NCBI GenBank assembly: GCA_045544735.1
Contig: JAZPZM010000128.1
Span: 1-16,550, forward strand
Length of the DNA stretch: 16,550 nt
Direction: 5' to 3'
Source of the DNA: CAG-390 sp045544735
GTDB taxonomy: Bacteria; Bacillota; Clostridia; Oscillospirales; CAG-272
Below, one piece after another: positions 14,421 to 16,550 of the stretch; within the stretch, counting starts at the first letter, position 1; each line of letters begins with the position of its first letter. The notes beneath the pieces are model-generated. The model did not search any database. It saw nothing but the letters and a program-made list of their open reading frames with translations, and had not been told where the DNA came from. A program made the translations under genes and the position numbers.

Positions 14421-16550
14421 ATGGCTAAGAAGAAAAAAGTTGACGAAAAACCGATTTCCGCGCCCCACGCGCCCGCAACCGACCAGCTTATAACCGATAC
14501 TATTGAGAAAAACTATATGCCATACGTTATGAGCGTTATAGTTTCCAGAGCCATACCCGAAATAGACGGATTCAAGCCCTCTCACCGAAAGCTCCTTTAT
14601 ACGATGTATAAAATGGGACTTATGACGGGGGCGCGTACCAAGAGCGCAAACGTCGTAGGACAGACGATGAAGCTTAACCCGCACGGTGACGCGGCGATCT
14701 ATGAAACGATGGTGCGCCTTACCCGCGGCAACGCTTCTCTGCTCCACCCATTCGTTGACTCAAAGGGTTCTTTCGGAAAGCAGTACAGCTCGAACATGGT
14801 CTACGCCGCGTCGCGTTACACGGAGGTCAAGCTCGACAAATTTTCCGCAGAGCTTTTTGACGGTATAGATAAAAACGCCGTCGACATGGTAGACAACTAC
14901 GACGGCACTATGAAGGAGCCCGTGCTTCTTCCCACCACCTTCCCGAATATTCTCGTCACACCGAACCTCGGCATTGCCGTCGGTATGGCGTCAAATATAT
15001 GCTCGTTCAATCTTGCGGAGGTCTGCGACGCTACGATAGCGCTCCTGCGCCACCCGAAGATAGACACCGACAAGCTTCTTGACATTATGCCCGCCCCCGA
15101 TTTCCCCGGCGGCGGCGAGATAATTTACGACCGAGAGGCTATGCGCCGCGTTTACGAAACGGGCTCGGGTCCCGTAAGGATACGCGCGCGCTACCGCTAC
15201 GATGCGGAAGCCAACTGTATAGACATCCTTGAGATCCCCTACTCAACGACTATCGAGATCATAATGAAGCGTATCGGGGATATGATAAAGGACAATCAGC
15301 TCAAGGAGGTCGTTGATTTCAGAGACGAGATCGACCTTTCGGGCTTTAAGCTGACGCTTGACCTGCGCCGCGGAGTCGACCCCGACGCGCTGATGCTGAA
15401 GCTTTTCAAGAACACGAAACTTGAGGACTCGTTCTCGTGCAACTTCAACGTTCTTATAGATTCCGTCCCACGTCAGCTCGGCGTAATGGACCTCTTGCGC
15501 GAGTGGATAAAATTCCGTTGCCTCTGCCTTAGCCGCGAGCTTACCTTTGAGCTTCAAAAAAAGCAGGACAAGCTACATCTCCTCTTGGGACTTGGCAAGA
15601 TACTGCTTGACATTGATAAGGCTATCCGCATAATTCGCGGAACGGAAAAGGATTCGGACGTTATCCCGAATCTCTGCAAAGGCTTTGGCATAGACACCCG
15701 TCAGGCTGAATTTATTGCAGAAATAAAGCTTCGCAACCTCAACAGAGAGTACATTCTCAACCGAGTAAACGAAATAGACTCTCTGCGAAAGGATATCGCT
15801 GACATTGAAGCCACGCTTGCTGACGAGCTTAAGCTGAAAAAGCTCATTGCCGACCAGCTTGCCGCGATCAAGAAAAAATACGGTCAGGAGCGTCGCTCCT
15901 CCATCGTTTCCTCCGAGGATGTTGCCGTATACAAGCCGGAGGAGCATATCGAAAACTACCCCGCGCACTTCTTCCTTACTGCGGACGGTTACTTTAAGAA
16001 GATCACAACGCAATCTCTTAAGGGCAACGACGAGCAAAAGGTGAAGGAGGGCGACAGAATAATCGCAGAGCTTGACGGCGAGAACGTCTCCGAGCTTGCA
16101 TTCTTTACGAATCAAGGTCAGCTTTACCGCTGTCGCGCGCTTGATATCCCCACCTGCAAGGCATCGGAGCTTGGCGAGTATCTGCCGAGCAAGCTCGGCT
16201 TTGACGAGGGTGAAAAGCCCATCTTTATGCGCATTGGTACGGAGTGGCCTGACGATAGGCGTATGGTATTCGTATTTGAAAACGGCAAGGGCGTAAAAGT
16301 TCCCCTCTCGGCGTATGCGGTTAAGGGCAAGCGCAGAAAAATGACGGGAGCATACGCATCCACCTCTGCGGTGGTCGGTATTTTCGAGGAGAGCGAGCCG
16401 TTTGAGCTTCTGATAGTTTCCTCAAACGATCGCGCCATCGTCCTTTCGACCTCCCTGATTCCCGAAAAGACCACGAGAACGTCCATAGGCTCACAGCTTA
16501 TCACGCTCAAAAAAGGCTCTAAGGTTGCCACCGTTATATCCGACTTCTCC
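14421..16550 (+). CDS. parC: Type IIA topoisomerase A subunit, divergent, topoisomerase IV-like (3' end outside window)
   Basis: The frame is open for 710 residues to the right edge. The A subunit cuts and rejoins both DNA strands; it needs an ATPase B subunit that is not in the window. Visible are the N-terminal VMSVIVSRAIPEIDGFKPSHRKLLY, PHGDAAIYE (87-95), ASRYTE with catalytic Tyr133, and LLPTTFPNILVTPNLGIAVGMASN with the intercalating Ile185. A tower and coiled-coil region (about 350-490) follows, then the first blades of the C-terminal beta-pinwheel (from about 515). The GyrA-box (QRRGGKG) expected near 534-541 is absent; that stretch reads KGNDEQKV. This argues against a supercoiling gyrase and for a topoisomerase IV-like enzyme, though it is divergent and the symbol is tentative. 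The Lys-rich start (MAKKKK) has AAGGAA about six bases upstream. It is the last visible gene of the operon. Confidence 0.9.
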   Translation, partial: MAKKKKVDEKPISAPHAPATDQLITDTIEKNYMPYVMSVIVSRAIPEIDGFKPSHRKLLYTMYKMGLMTGARTKSANVVGQTMKLNPHGDAAIYETMVRLTRGNASLLHPFVDSKGSFGKQYSSNMVYAASRYTEVKLDKFSAELFDGIDKNAVDMVDNYDGTMKEPVLLPTTFPNILVTPNLGIAVGMASNICSFNLAEVCDATIALLRHPKIDTDKLLDIMPAPDFPGGGEIIYDREAMRRVYETGSGPVRIRARYRYDAEANCIDILEIPYSTTIEIIMKRIGDMIKDNQLKEVVDFRDEIDLSGFKLTLDLRRGVDPDALMLKLFKNTKLEDSFSCNFNVLIDSVPRQLGVMDLLREWIKFRCLCLSRELTFELQKKQDKLHLLLGLGKILLDIDKAIRIIRGTEKDSDVIPNLCKGFGIDTRQAEFIAEIKLRNLNREYILNRVNEIDSLRKDIADIEATLADELKLKKLIADQLAAIKKKYGQERRSSIVSSEDVAVYKPEEHIENYPAHFFLTADGYFKKITTQSLKGNDEQKVKEGDRIIAELDGENVSELAFFTNQGQLYRCRALDIPTCKASELGEYLPSKLGFDEGEKPIFMRIGTEWPDDRRMVFVFENGKGVKVPLSAYAVKGKRRKMTGAYASTSAVVGIFEESEPFELLIVSSNDRAIVLSTSLIPEKTTRTSIGSQLITLKKGSKVATVISDFS

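Noticed and set aside
1..16550. CRISPR arrays, tRNA/rRNA genes, insertion sequences, phage or conjugation genes
   Set aside because: I saw no regularly spaced repeats, cloverleaf-like stretches, transposase motifs or terminal repeats on either strand.

Overview
The window looks like a chromosomal segment of a Gram-positive Bacillota, most likely an uncultured member of the Clostridia. The evidence is WhiA, a class A penicillin-binding protein, a SipW-type signal peptide, AT-rich intergenic DNA with sigma-A-like promoters, and a gene order resembling the clostridial murB-whiA-dnaE neighbourhood. Coding DNA is of moderate G+C and tightly packed. I see no tRNA, rRNA, CRISPR array, insertion sequence or prophage gene. 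It is mostly housekeeping DNA with a few unusual proteins and junctions.

Layout. (1) Positions 1-116, minus: the N-terminus of an exported protein with a SipW-dependent-type signal peptide, behind its own extended -10 promoter. (2) 117-321: an AT-rich spacer with a long inverted repeat and the terminator of the next gene. (3) 322-2913, minus: a bifunctional class A penicillin-binding protein. (4) 3041-3478, plus: a small membrane-anchored protein, divergent from the PBP, with overlapping predicted promoters. (5) 3479-9510, minus: a four-gene operon read as yjjG-like phosphatase, murB, whiA, dnaE, with short or overlapping junctions. Its last codon abuts the stop codon of the small plus-strand gene, and the likely plus-strand terminator lies inside dnaE. 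(6) About 9511-9669: a divergent control region with two promoters, both TTGAAA-17-TATAAT. (7) 9670-16550, plus: coaE, a degenerate lytic-transglycosylase-like membrane protein, an M18 aminopeptidase, prfA, a two-domain Sua5/YwlC, and a divergent type IIA topoisomerase A subunit cut by the window edge. These six genes are separated by at most 27 bases with no terminator between them, so they probably form one transcription unit.

Function. The left half is weighted to the cell envelope (PBP, MurB, WhiA as a division-linked factor) and replication (DnaE). The right half covers coenzyme A synthesis, peptide turnover, translation termination, the tRNA t6A modification and DNA topology. The points most worth a second look are: the transglycosylase-like protein, which has Arg where the catalytic Glu is expected and has lost its other active-site motifs; the topoisomerase A subunit, which lacks a GyrA-box and has Ala-Glu at the quinolone-contact positions; the terminator embedded in dnaE; and the apparent absence of rapZ/yvcK between murB and whiA and of prmC after prfA. 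I found no clearly new multi-gene system.
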